Origin: Zygnema cylindricum | Lineage: Eukaryota > Streptophyta > Zygnematophyceae > Zygnematales > Zygnemataceae | Assembly (NCBI GenBank): GCA_037447655.1 | Contig: JBBHKE010002683.1 | Coordinates: forward strand, 1 to 62,000 | Reading direction: 5' to 3' | DNA length: 62,000 nucleotides | Part shown: piece by piece, positions 1-10,562 of the stretch | Layout: every line of letters begins with the position of its first letter | Position numbering within the stretch: position 1 is the stretch's first letter | Translations under genes and position numbers: made by a program | The notes under the pieces: generated by a model | Databases searched by the model: none | Told to the model about the DNA's origin: nothing | Seen by the model: the letters and a program-made list of their open reading frames with translations, nothing else

Positions 1-2756
1 CCAGAAGTACAATATCTCATAGGGGCATCCCCATAGATGGCATCACTCCAAGTATTGATGTCAGTATTCTCCCCTCCTAGATGCAACCAAAGATCCCTGG
101 TTCATATCAAATATGTCATCACCCTCTTAGTAGCCCCCCAATCTCTTTTTCTAGGATCATTTGGGCCTACTACAGTTCATGAAATAAATCAGAATTCCTA
201 CGACCTGTCTGTATGGAATTGATTTCATAAATTGTTGCTCTTCCTGACTCAATTCCTCATCAAGGATGATTTCACCTCCTTCTACACTTCCATCACTTAC
301 TTTCTTCAAGTCTATGGGAGTGTTGCAGCACTTTGCCTTATCTATCTGGAATTTTTCCAACATATTTCCAATGGCCTCCTTCTGAGTTAATCTGATTACT
401 CTTTTCCCTCTATTTTTTCCATCTAGATTCCTATGATATATCTAGCGCCCCCCAAGTCTTTCATGTCAAATTTGCTTCTTTAATCTTTCTTTAGCTTATT
501 ACTTTTTTCCATGGATTTACTTAGTACCTATAAATCATCTACATAGATGGCAATAAAAATAATTCCATCCTCATCCTCAAATTTGTAAATAGAGTGGTTT
601 GAACTAATTCTGACACACCCCAGATTGGTCAGAAACTCATCCAATTTCTTAATCCATTGCGTGGGAGCCTACTTTAGTTCATACAAAGACTTAATCAGTC
701 TGCAAACTTTATTCTCCTCTCCTTCTTCTACAAAGCCTTCCATTGTTTCATAAAGATTTCTTACTCTAACTCACCATTGAGGAAGGCCATGTTAATGTCC
801 ATCTGATGGATCTCCATGTCTTCCGCTGCTGCTACACTAATGAGAATTCTTATTGAAGGGAAGTGTACAACCAGTGGAATGGTCTCTTCATAGTCAATCC
901 TCGACTTGTGTGTAAAACCCTTGGCCATCAATCTAGCTTTGTACCTCTCAATGGTATTATATGGGTTTAGTTTCGACTTAAACACCCATTTACACCCTAT
1001 TAGCTTTTTGTCTGGAGGGCAATCCACTTACTCCCATGTATTAGCTTCCATAATGAAAGCCATCTCATTATTGATGGCCCTCGTCTATCTTTCCTTTTCA
1101 TGACTCTCCATTGCCTCTAAATAAGTTTGAGGCTCATCAGGGTGTGACAATTTTGTTACCTTGTTAATTGCCTGTTTTTGTGTAGTCTTTTGCTGCTTCA
1201 TTGTCCTCCTTTATATTCTGAGGCAGGAATGGATGAAAGTCTCGGATTCTTCCAACTGTTATCACTTGCTCCCATGTCCATGGATTCGAGTTCCAGTTTC
1301 TCTTCCTCTTTTTCCTCGGTGTGAGTTGAAGACTGTAAATCCACAACTGGGTGCCCTCGATCTGAATTTCTTTTGGTTTTGTTATGATCCATTAAGGTAC
1401 ATGGATGTCAAGGCGATCCAAATCTGTTTCACTATCTAAATCAAATCTGATTCTTATAATTTTAGTATACTTGAAGGGATCTAAATATTTTCCCTCATTC
1501 ATCACCACTATATGCTTGACCATGATGATGTCTTTCTTTCCCAGGTCATAGACTCTATATCTTTTGACCTCTTCATCATACCCCACTAAATATCTTGGTT
1601 TTTCCTGAGCATCTAGTTTCCAGTCAGACCTATCAATGTTGAGGCTATACACTTGATTTCGGAATACCTTTAGTTGAGACACACCAGGCTTTTTACCAAT
1701 CCATCTTTCATATGGTGTTATTCCTTTAATAGTTGAGGTAACGACTCTATTTTTGATATAAATTGCACAATTCATGGCTTTTGTCCAGAGGCGTTTTCCT
1801 GTCTTTTTAGCTGTCAGCATACTCCAGGCACTGTCACTTTAGGTTCTTTTTAACCTTTCAGCAACACCATTTTGCTCTGGGTTATCCAGGATACTCTTTT
1901 GGTGTTGCATGCCCTCATCTTTTAGGAAATCCTCAAACTGATTAGATGTGTACTCCCCCCCATAATCACTTCTTATTCTTTAAATGGAAGTCTCATCAAG
2001 CTTTTCACACCGGGCTTTATACTTTTTGAAGTATGTTGGTGCTTTGGACTTTGATTTGAGAAAGTAAACTTTTGAGTATCGCGGGCAATCATCAGTTATG
2101 GTGAGCATTAATTTTTTTCCTCCCACTAAAGGCACACTGGCCGGTCCCCAAATATCTGTATGTACCAAATCTAAGACCTTTTCCCTTTTAGATGTAGCTG
2201 ATTTTAGAAATGGCAATCTGTGAGCCTTACCTTGGGCACATCCACCACAGTCACACATCATTTTATTTTCTTTAAACTCATTTCCTTCCACTACTTTCAA
2301 TCTTTTCATTTATCTCAATCTGTCTAGATGCAATGATCCAAACACTTATGCCATATCATCATATCAAAAACACCAACATAATAAGCTTTTTTCTTTTCAT
2401 TACTCACGTTCAGCCTTAACATCCCTTGGCTACCCTTTTCAGATGTAAATTAGACCTCATCATCATACTTAGCTGTAAAGACTCCCTTCCTAGTATAGGA
2501 CTCAAAGTCTTTGTCATCCAAAACAGAGGTGGAGATAAGATTCTTACTCAACTGAGGTATGTAAAGTACATCTGAAAAGTAAATATAAACGTATGACCTT
2601 CCACTATTACTTTCAGATCTACCGATACCACTAGATCCGTAGTGATTACTCTCCCATCCCATACTCTATCTCTACGGTGGGAATCTTTCTAAGTTTTGTA
2701 AATAACTGCTTTTCTCGACACATATGCATTGAAGCACCTGAGTCTATGATCCAACC
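1..2756 (-). pseudogene. pol: copia pol pseudogene of element A (PR-IN-RT-RH)
   Basis: Degenerate copia polyprotein. Visible from right to left: the protease active-site string WIIDSGAS near 2,740; LYIPQLSKNLISTS near 2,560; the zinc motif CGGCAQGKAHRLPF near 2,230; the integrase start VHTDIWGPA near 2,150 and DD(35)E glutamate context NGVAERL near 1,880; the integrase C-terminal region at 1,392-1,820; RT 'CKWVFK...RYKARLMAKGFTHK' at 900-1,020 and '[13 protein letters not shown]' near 770. RT continues to the left edge in shifted frames, with the RNase H region after it. Compared with elements B and J, several frameshifts and stops break it, so it cannot make a full polyprotein. Gag is absent. 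Confidence 0.85.
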
Positions 2757-2763
2757 TTATTCT

Positions 2764-3878
2764 AAAACTCTGAGACCTCCATGAGACCTCCATAAGTCCT
2801 CAAAGTGGACAGCTTCCAAGAAGCCTCTAGGATAATCCTGACCCCTTTGTGTTTAAGCAAAAAATAACTGCCACCCTGGCAGACAAAAACTCTGACCACC
2901 TTCACCCCTGTGAAGACAAGACTCCCCTGAGTCGATAGCAAAAAGAATCTCTGAATTTGCTCTCCTGAGCAGTAAGTTATGGAGGGTCAAAGTTGACCTT
3001 TTGTACAGAAGCTCTCTAGGAGAGAGGGTCCTATCTCCTAATTTTTCTAAGTCCTATCTCTCTCATAGACTCTATCTACTGATGTACGAAACCAATCAGA
3101 ATTGAGTTCCGTACACAAAAGTACAGCTGCCGGTGTACTTTAGGTACGGGCATTGTACGACAAGGCCTAAATGTCGACACATGTCATATCCGGATTCGAT
3201 GCCATAATCTCCGGGGATTCCACGATCCAACGAAATTTCGCCACGCGTCATCCGATGTGGCGATGGCCACAAACCGCCGAAAACTTCCTCCGCGATCTCG
3301 GCGCTAATTGCGGCCGTCCGATTAGAATCTAATTTAATCGTAGCCGTAATAAATACATGTGCGGTATTTGTTTCATTTACGAAACAAATGCGCGGTATTG
3401 ATTTATAGTCCGTACCATAATCCGTAGTTTATATATTACCGGATCTATGTATCCCGTAATCTATTATAGTTAATTGAATAATCGTACGTATACATATTTA
3501 AATAACTATCAAACTATATACTACGTATCATGACTCCTAGACTTAACGGCTAAGGTTACCGACTATTTCCTGTCTGCCGGCCGGTAGGTACAAGGATCAA
3601 TTTCTGCCGCCGGCACATACCTTTTAAATAAATGAACCCGAACTAATATAAATTTCCCGTAAACCTCAGGATAGCCTTTTAAATAAATAAACCCGAACTA
3701 ATATAAATTTCCCGTAAACCTCAGGATAGCCTAGGTAGCCATGGCTCTAGCTTCCTCTCCAATTTCTCAGTGACTGCGACAAGTTTGAGAGTTGGAGAGA
3801 GAAGTTAGAGATAGACTGCCTTGGCTTCTATATTTCTTTTCAGACCTAGAAAATACTTAAAAACCATTAGTTTCTACA
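2764..3878 (-). repeat. 5' LTR of copia element A
   Basis: About 1.1 kb. On the minus strand it starts TGTAGAAACTAATGG and ends near CAGAGTTTTA, matching both LTRs of element B along its length. It contains the shared 'ctctccta...gtac' region, a GTAC cluster (3,085-3,160), a CCACGCG/ACGT region, and a plus-strand tRNA-like module at 3,538-3,618. A 55-bp unit is tandemly duplicated at 3,621-3,730 with one mismatch. The right boundary is clear from comparison with B; the left boundary is less sure because the adjacent deletion erased the primer-binding site. Confidence 0.8.
3621..3730. repeat. 55-bp tandem duplication inside LTR A
   Basis: Two adjacent 55-bp copies, 3,621-3,675 and 3,676-3,730, differ at one base (aaatgaaccc versus aaataaaccc). 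Other LTRs of the family have a single copy here, so this is a private, recent duplication. Confidence 0.9.
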
Positions 3879-4029
3879 TATTCCGATGCTTCTCTGACAG
3901 CTCGGATTGATCACTTCAGCTTTTGTGCAATCTTAGTCTCCTCCAACTTCTCATTGAGAAAAAGTTCTCCATCCTCCTTATCCAACGTCTCCTCTTCCCT
4001 AACTCCCCTTTCACTTGTGTTGTCACAAG
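3879..4029 (-). pseudogene. gag: gag 3' fragment of copia element C
   Basis: The 151 bp between the LTR of A and the LTR of B read on the minus strand as an acidic gag segment ('REEETLDKEDGELFLNEKL') that aligns with the same part of gag in B (near 6,160-6,240) and H (near 28,370-28,470). The rest of this gag resumes on the other side of element B at 10,563. This shows that B inserted into gag of C, and that A lies in C as well. Too short to show more. Confidence 0.7.
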
Positions 4030-5159
4030 TGTAGAAATTAATGGTTTTTTAAAAGTATTTTCTAGGTCTGAATAGAAATAAAAAAGAAGCCGAGGCAGTC
4101 AGTAGAAATTAATGATCCATTTTAAGTATTTTCTATGTCTAAACAGGAATATAGAAAGAAGCCGAGGCAGTCTACCTCTAACATCTCTCTCCAACTCTCA
4201 AACTTGTTGCAGTCACTGAGAAATTAGAGAGGGCGCTAGAGCCATGGCTACCTAGGCTTACCAGAATTTTACGGGATTATATATTAGTTAGGGGTTTTAT
4301 TCTAAAAAGATATAGTGCCGGCCACAGGATTTGATCCTTGTACCTACCGGCAGGCAGGCAGGCAGACAGTAGACAGTAGCATTAATCATTAAGTCTTCAT
4401 CGAATGTTACGTAATATAGGGTATGATATTTATTTAAATGTTATTGAGTAGGAAAATTCATTTAACTATAACTAATTACGAAGACATAGATCCATAATTG
4501 TAAAAGTACGGATAGCGGTACGGACAAGAAACTAATACCGCGCATTTGTTTCTTTATAGAAAAGAATATCGCACATGCATTTATTACGGCTAGGATTAAA
4601 TATGAATTTAATCGGACGGCCCGGAATTAACGCCGAGATCGCGAAAGAGGATTTTGGCGGTTTATGGACATCGCCACATTGGACGACACGTGGCGGAATA
4701 ACATTGGATCGCGGCATCTCCGAGGATTACGAAACGAATCCGGACATACCATGTGTCGACATTTACGCCATGTCGTACGATGTTCGTACAAAAAGTACAC
4801 CGGCAGCTGTATTTTTGTGTACGGAGCTGCATTCTGATTAGCTCCGTACATTAGTAGATAGAGTCTGTGAGAGAGATAAGACTTAGAAAAATTAGGAGAT
4901 AGGACCCTCTCTCCCAAAGAGCTTCTGTACAAAAGGTCAACTTTGACCCTCCATAACTTACTGCTCAGGGAAGCAAATTCAGAGATTCTTTTTGCTATCG
5001 ACTCAGGGGAGTCTTGTCTTCACAAGGGTGAAGTTGGTCAGAGTTTTTGTCTGCCACGGTGGCAGTTATTTTTTGCTTAAACACAAAGGGGTCAGGATTA
5101 TCCTAGAGGTTTCTTGGAAGCTGTCCACTCTGAGGACTTATGGAGGTCTCAGAGTTTCA
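4030..5159 (+). repeat. 5' LTR of copia element B
   Basis: Starts TGTAGAAATTAATGG and ends AGAGTTTCA, directly before the primer-binding site. It matches the 3' LTR at 9,510-10,562. The first 70 bp occur twice (4,030-4,100 and again from 4,101), a local duplication or a remnant of an older LTR. It includes an antisense tRNA-like module (4,318-4,400), ACACGTGGCGG-type ACGT sites near 4,688 and a GTAC cluster (4,770-4,855). Confidence 0.85.
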
Positions 5160-5174
5160 GGTTATGGGCCCACC
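5160..5174 (+). promoter_or_regulatory. Primer-binding site, half-tRNA-iMet type
   Basis: GGTTATGGGCCCACC directly follows the LTR. It is the exact complement of the plant initiator tRNA-Met anticodon arm (GGUGGGCCCAUAACC). It does not match the tRNA 3' end. In Drosophila copia the primer is an initiator tRNA-Met cut in the anticodon loop; the same is inferred here. The ATG of this site (5,164-5,166) is also the probable gag start codon. Confidence 0.75.
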
Positions 5175-6288
5175 CTCTAGGGTACCAATCTTTAATGGAA
5201 CTGGCTTCATATACAAGGAAAGTATGATGATAGGAGCTCTATGCGAAAAAAGGTTTTTGGGGGATAGTGAGTGGACGATTGGGGCGTCCATCAAGTCTTG
5301 GAATTCCTCCAAGGTTTAAAGGAAGCAGATTCACCAAGAAAGAGGATTCACCTTCAACGGAGGAAATAAAAGAAGGAGAGGTGGTGGACATAGGAAAGGA
5401 GATGGAGGCGACCACACCAATAACAACTGGTTCAACATTCATGTCACCTATTCCGAGGAACGAGGAGAATGATACTAAAACCTAGGACTTCAACAATATG
5501 GCGTCAAAGCACTTCATCCTACGCCATCTCACTCAAGGACTTGCATGTCCTCATTTGCAGGTAGAAAGGGCATCCGATCTTTGGATGGCTCTCATAGAGA
5601 TGTACCGAAGTCGTACGATTCAGCAACAACAGTTGGCTGATCAAAGAGTTAAGGAGTATGTATACAAAGAGGGGAAGATGTTGGATTTTTGCAATGAGCT
5701 TGCAACACTCTTCATGGAGCTAGAGAGTGCGGGAAAAGATTTTAGTGAAAAAGAAAAGGTTAACTGTTTACTAATGAAGTTACCTGATGAGTTCAAGAAC
5801 ATAGTCAATCGTGTGCAGGACTTGCCGGACTCAAGGTGGATATGGAACTCAGTGGTAGGGATGATCCTCGTTCGGGAGAATACGATTGAGATCCGAAGGG
5901 GAGGAAAGAGTGGCCAAGCCTTGGCAACTGCCACCGATTGGAGGAACAAGGATTCTTGGATACCAGTCGGAAACTATGGGGGTAGGGAGCAGAAAAATCA
6001 GACCGACGAGTTCGGACTAAGGGCTCCCAAAGGTTTATGTAATTTTTGTAAGAAATCTGGGCACTATATGACAGAGTGCACTAAGCTAACCGAGCTTCGG
6101 TTAAAGAAGGGGCAGACCGCTGGTAACCCGAGAGGAAAGAAAAAGGTCCTTGTAACACAGGTACATGAGGCGGAATCCGAGGACGAGGACGATGAGCTCC
6201 TTTTAGATGAGGAGTTGGAGGCGAAAAAAAAGGTCGAAATACCACGAAGGAAAAAATGTGCTTACGGTGGATTAAAAGGTGAAGCAGG
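5164..6288 (+). pseudogene. gag: copia gag of element B (capsid-nucleocapsid)
   Basis: Copia Gag packages the RNA. It starts at ATG 5,164 (MGPPSRVPIFNGTGFIY), 4 nt after the LTR. The same start is seen in C, G, H and J. A frameshift occurs in the T/G run near 5,250 and a stop at 5,483-5,485 replaces the tryptophan codon of the conserved TQTWED motif. The reading frame then stays open from 5,498 onward. The helical capsid-like part (LWMALIEMY...) is followed by a CCHC zinc knuckle, CNFCKKSGHYMTEC, near 6,041-6,085, and an acidic segment leading into protease. Function is inferred by family. Confidence 0.85.
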
Positions 6289-7830
6289 CTGGATTGTAGA
6301 TTCAGGTGCCTCCATGCACATGTGTAAGGATAGGCACCTGTTCACTAAGATAAGAAATATTCCCACCGTAGAGATAGAGTACGGGGATGGGAGGATAGTC
6401 ACCACTACTCTTGTAGGATCGGTAGATTTGAAAGTGTTGGTAGAAGGAAAGACATCCATAGTAACATTCTCCAATGTATTGTTTATTCCGGAGCTGAACA
6501 AAAACCTCATCTCTACATCCATATGAGATGATAAGGGATTTTTTACTAGCACTAGCGAAGGAGTCTTTAATGTTAGTTTTGAGGAGGACGTCTATTTCAT
6601 TGCTGAGAAAGGTAGCCATGGAATGTTTAGGCTAGTTTTAAGTAATGAAAAGAAGAAACTTTATTATGCTGGTGTGCATGATATTATGATGTGGCATAAG
6701 AGGCTTGGGCAGGTGAATCTAGACAAGTTAAGAGAGATGAAAAAGATGGGAGTGGTGGAAGGGATTAAGTTTAGTGAGAATGATAATATAAGTGATTGTA
6801 GTGGATGTGCTCAAGGTAAAACACACAGATTACCCTTTCCTAAAACAGCCACCTATAAGGGAGAAAAAATTCTAGATCTAGTACACACAGATATTTGGGG
6901 ACTAGCTAAAGTGCCCTCACCGGAGGGGAAGAGATTTATGATGACTATCACTGATGATTGGTCTTGATATTCCCCGGTGTATTTTTTGAAAAACAAGTCC
7001 AAAGCTCAGGATTGTTTTAGACAATATATAGCATGGAGTGAAAAACTTCATGAAACTCCAATCAAGAGAATAAGGAGTGACAATGGTGGAGAGTATACTT
7101 CTAACCAGTTTGAGGATTTTATGAGAGAAGGTGGGGTCCAACACCAAAAGACAGTTCCAGAAAACCCGGAACAGAATGGGGTAGCTCAAAGGTTAAATAG
7201 AACACTAAGTGATAGTGTTAGAAGTATGTTGTCGGATAAGAAGATAGGAAAAAGGTTTTGGGCAGAAGCAATGAACTGTGCTAATTACCTCAAAAATAGA
7301 TTCTTACTTGAGCTATAAAAGATCAAACACCTTATGAGAGATGGACAAGCCGGAAACCAGACATATCTCACTTAAAGGTTTTCGGCATTCAAGTATTCAG
7401 TCTAGATACAGATCGGTCTAATTGGAAGCTATATCCTAAAGGAAAACCAGGATACTTATTAGGATATAACGAGGATGTTAAAGGATATAGACTTTATGAT
7501 CTAAAAACGGAAGATATAATCTTAGTAAAGCATGTAGTAGTTATGGATGAAGGAAAGTCTGTGGATCCCTTCAAATATACAAAGTCAGTCAAAATCAGAT
7601 TTGAGTCAGAAAATTCCGATGACTTTGAGCTTCCTAACTATCCAGGTTTTAGAGACAATGACATTCTTGTAGGTACAAATCAGACCGAGAAGGACTCGGC
7701 TGTGGAAACTCTAGTGACAACTCTACCCGAAGCGGAAGACGTGGTGGAAATTGATTCGGAATCAAGGGATAGGGGAGAAGCCGAATTTGTTCGAAAAGAA
7801 TCCACGAGAACCATCTATTCCGGCCTCAGA
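6289..7830 (+). pseudogene. pol: copia protease-integrase of element B
   Basis: Protease active site WIVDSGASMHM near 6,289-6,321 is intact. A stop at 6,524 follows LNKNLISTSI. The GAG-pre-integrase zinc region (HKRLGQV ... CSGCAQGK) lies at 6,690-6,830. Integrase shows HTDIWG near 6,885 and SDNGGEY near 7,080, with a stop at 6,965-6,967 (WS*YS). The catalytic glutamate codon of the NGVAERMNRTL motif is CAA (Gln) at 7,186-7,188. Another stop at 7,316 and frame changes break the C-terminal region, which is recognisable to about 7,560. The acidic linker before RT is open at 7,543-7,836. Inactive as integrase. Confidence 0.85.
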
Positions 7831-7832
7831 TT

Positions 7833-8858
7833 TTGAAGGGAAGGAGAAGTAGCAAAAGACTGCAAGAAAAACAGGTTAATAATAAGGTAACTAAACTATC
7901 TCATCAAGATGAACCTCAAACTTATGGAGAGGCGATGACTTGTCCAGAAAGAAATCGGTGGAAGACAGCCATCAATAAGGAGATGGCCTATATTATGGCA
8001 GCCGATACTTGGGAGCTGGTGGATTGTCCACCTAACCGAAAACGAATCAGTTGTAAGTGGGTTTTCAAATTAAAACTGAACCCAGATAACATAATCGAGC
8101 GCTACAAGGCCCGACTAGTGGCAAAGGGATTTACACAAAAGGAGGGAATTGACTACAAGGAAACCTTTGCCCCACTGGTCAGACTTTCCTCCGTCGGCAT
8201 ACTTCTCAACCTGGCAGCAGCGGAAGACATGGAAGTGCACCAGATGGACATCAAGACAGCCTTCTTGCATGGAGAATTGGAACAAGAGATCTTCATGCGA
8301 CAACCCGAAGGGTTTGTGGAGGAAGGAGAGGAGAGTAAGGTATGCCGGCTGTTTAAATCTCTTTATGGTTTGAAACGGGCGCCTCGACAGTGGAATAAGA
8401 AGCTTGATGAGTTTCTTACCGGTCTGGGATATATCCCGATCAGCTCAGATCACTCAATCTATGTTTTCGAAGATGAGGAAGGTTTTATATTTATTGCAAT
8501 TTTTGTTGATGATTTACTTGTCTTAAGTAAATCAATGGAAAAAATTAATAAACTGAAAACCGATCTTAAGGGGAGATTTGAAATGAAGGATATGGGGGAA
8601 GCAAAATATATTTTGGGAATTCAAGTAAAGAGAGACCGAAAAAGAAAAATTATAAGATTGACTCAAAAAAAAGCAATAGGGAACATGCTTGAAAAATTTC
8701 TGATGGATAAAGCTAATAGTTGTACAACTCCAATGGAGTTGAAGAAGGGAAGTGAGGGGAGTGAGGAAGAAGGAGTCATAGTCTTAGACGAGGAATTATC
8801 TCCTGAAGAACAAAAGTTCATGCAGACTATTCTTTACACGCAAGTAGTGGGAGTCTAA
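7833..8858 (+). pseudogene. pol: copia reverse transcriptase of element B
   Basis: A 341-residue open segment covers most of a copia RT (RVT_2 family). Visible motifs: [42 protein letters not shown], the first catalytic aspartate in [32 protein letters not shown], and the catalytic pair in IFVDDLLVLS. The RT core is therefore intact. It ends at a stop just after YTQVVGV, where the chain should continue into RNase H. It is the best preserved RT in the window. It copies the element's RNA into DNA in virus-like particles (family knowledge). Confidence 0.9.
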
Positions 8859-8860
8859 TA

Positions 8861-9495
8861 TATTTTATGAATTGTACCCGGCCAGATTTGGCTGCAGCTG
8901 TAGGAGTGCTGAGTAGAAGTCTAAATGCTCCCACTAAGAGAGATTGGGAGGCACCTAAGAGAGTCCTTAGATATTTGATAGGAACTAGGGATCTATGGTT
9001 GCATTTAGGTGGGGAGAATACTGACATCACTGCTTGGAGTGATGCCAGTTATGGTGATGCTCTGATGAGGAGATGCACTTTTGGATATGTATTATATGTG
9101 GGTGATGGGGCTTGCTGTTGGAGTAGCAAATAGCAAAAAAATATTGCTCAGTCCACCATGGAGGCTGAGTATATGGCCTCTTGCTCTGCTGTTAAAGAAT
9201 TGATGTGGGTCAAGTCTTTGCTTGGTGAGCTTGGTCACCTTAAGAGTGGTGTGCAGAAAATTTTTTGTGATAATCAGGCAGCAATCGCTATTTTTGCCAA
9301 TCCTAAACATCATTTTAAAGCTAAACACATGGACATTAGACTCAGCTTTGTTAGAGAGAAAGTATAAAACAAAATAATCAGTTTAGAGTACAGACCAGAT
9401 AGTGAGATGGTAGCAGATATGATGACCAAACCTGTGCCTTCCCCTAAGCTAATTTTCTGCAGGGAAAAGTGTGGTCTGAAATTAAAGATTGACTA
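8861..9495 (+). pseudogene. pol: copia RNase H of element B
   Basis: Copia RNase H region: MNCTRPDLAAAVGVLSRSL, then WSDASYGDALMRRCT (first catalytic Asp), a stop at 9,131-9,133 replacing a Gln codon in WSSKQQK, MEAEYMASCSA (catalytic Glu), CDNQAAIA (catalytic Asp), HFKAKHMDIRLSFVRE, a stop at 9,365-9,367, and VADMMTKPVPSPK near the end. The polypurine tract and 3' LTR follow directly. Two in-frame stops inactivate it; otherwise the catalytic residues are kept. Confidence 0.88.
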
Positions 9496-9509
9496 GAAAA
9501 TAAGGGGAG
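9496..9509 (+). promoter_or_regulatory. Polypurine tract of element B
   Basis: AGAAAATAAGGGGAG lies directly before the 3' LTR start TGTAGAAATT at 9,510. The same tract, reversed, lies beside the 3' LTRs of G (20,830) and H (25,132). It primes plus-strand DNA synthesis in LTR elements. Confidence 0.85.
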
Positions 9510-10562
9510 TGTAGAAATTAATGGTTTTTTAAAAGTATTTTCTAGGTCCGAATAGAAATAAGAAAGAAGCCGAGGCAGTCTACCTCTAACTTCTCTCTCC
9601 AACTCTCAAACTTGTCGCAGTCACTGAGAAATTGGAGAGGGAGCTATAGCCATGGCTACCTAGGCTATCCAGAGGTTTACGGGAAAATATATATTAGTTA
9701 GGGGTTTATTTACTAAAAGATATGTGCCGGCCACAGGATTTGATCTTGGTACCTACCGGCCGGCAGACAGCCGTTAGCCGTTAGCCTTAGCCGTTAAGTC
9801 TAGAAGTAGTGTTACGTAGTATATAGTTTGATAGTTATTTAAACATTTATACGTAGGATAGTTCATTTAACTCTAACTGTTTACGGGAGACATATATCTA
9901 GTAAATGTAAAAGTACGGATTCCGGTACGGATAAGAAAACAAATATCGCGCATTTATTTCTTTAGTGAAAAGAATACCGCGCATGTATTTATTACGGCTA
10001 CGATTAAATGTGAATTTAATCGGACAGCCAAAATTAACGCCGAGATCGCGGAAGAGGATTTCGGCGGTTTGTGGTCATCGCCACATCGCATGACACGTGG
10101 CGGAATGACATTGGATCGGCGCATCTTCGAGGATTAAGGGAACAAATCCGAACATACCACGTGTCGACATTTAGGCCATGTCGTACAGTGTCCGTACAGA
10201 AAGTACATCGGTAGCTGTACTTTTGTGTACGGAACTGAAATCTGATTGGCTCCGTACATCAGTAGATAGAGTCTGTGAGAGAGATAGGACTTAGAAAAAT
10301 TAGAAATAGTACCCTCTCTCCCAGAGAGCTTCTGTACAAAAGGTCAACTTTGACCCTCCATAACTTACTGCTCAGGGGAGCTAATTCAGAGATTCTTTTT
10401 GCTATCGACTCAGGGGAGTCTTGCCTTCATAGGGGTGAAATTGGTCTGAATTATTTTGCTGGGGCGGCGGATTTTAGAACCACAAAGGGATCAGGGTTGT
10501 CTGGAGGCTGGTTTGCATCCGAGGACTTTGGCAGGAACAAGTTTAGTGATGCTTTGAGTTCA
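9510..10562 (+). repeat. 3' LTR of copia element B
   Basis: Starts TGTAGAAATTAATGG and ends GAGTTCA, aligned end to end with the 5' LTR, though its last 120 bp are clearly diverged. It contains the antisense tRNA-like module (9,726-9,812, with a repeated AGCCGTT), ACACGTGGCGG near 10,094 and CCACGTGTCGAC near 10,157, and a GTAC cluster at 10,170-10,260. Gag of element C resumes right after it. Confidence 0.85.

Larger units (their letters stand above)
1..3878 (-). mobile_element. Copia element A (partial, 3' end outside window)
   Basis: A minus-strand Ty1/copia retrotransposon enters from the left edge. Reading right to left it has a 5' LTR (2,764-3,878), a protease remnant, GAG-pre-integrase, integrase, reverse transcriptase and the start of RNase H. 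The 3' LTR lies outside the window. All of gag and the primer-binding site are missing: the protease motif at about 2,750 is followed almost directly by LTR-end sequence. The coding part has many stops and frameshifts. Its LTR abuts gag sequence of element C at 3,879, so A probably inserted into C. Copia identity is firm; the exact deletion points are estimates. Confidence 0.85.
4030..10562 (+). mobile_element. Copia element B (two LTRs, decayed coding region)
   Basis: Plus-strand Ty1/copia element with 5' LTR (4,030-5,159), primer-binding site, gag, protease, integrase, RT, RNase H, polypurine tract and 3' LTR (9,510-10,562). Domain order PR-IN-RT-RH is that of copia. No matching 5-bp target duplication was found (acaag on the left, gccgt on the right). 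It sits in gag of element C, which continues on both sides. Several stops, two clear frameshifts and a substituted integrase glutamate show it is inactive. It is the most complete copia element read on the plus strand. Confidence 0.9.

Noticed and set aside
5041-5075. LTR end of B at the 'ggtcagag' position with a TGGTATCAGAG-like primer site
   Set aside because: The two LTRs of B still align for about 120 bp beyond this point, and the true junction is at the GGTTATGGGCCCACC site.
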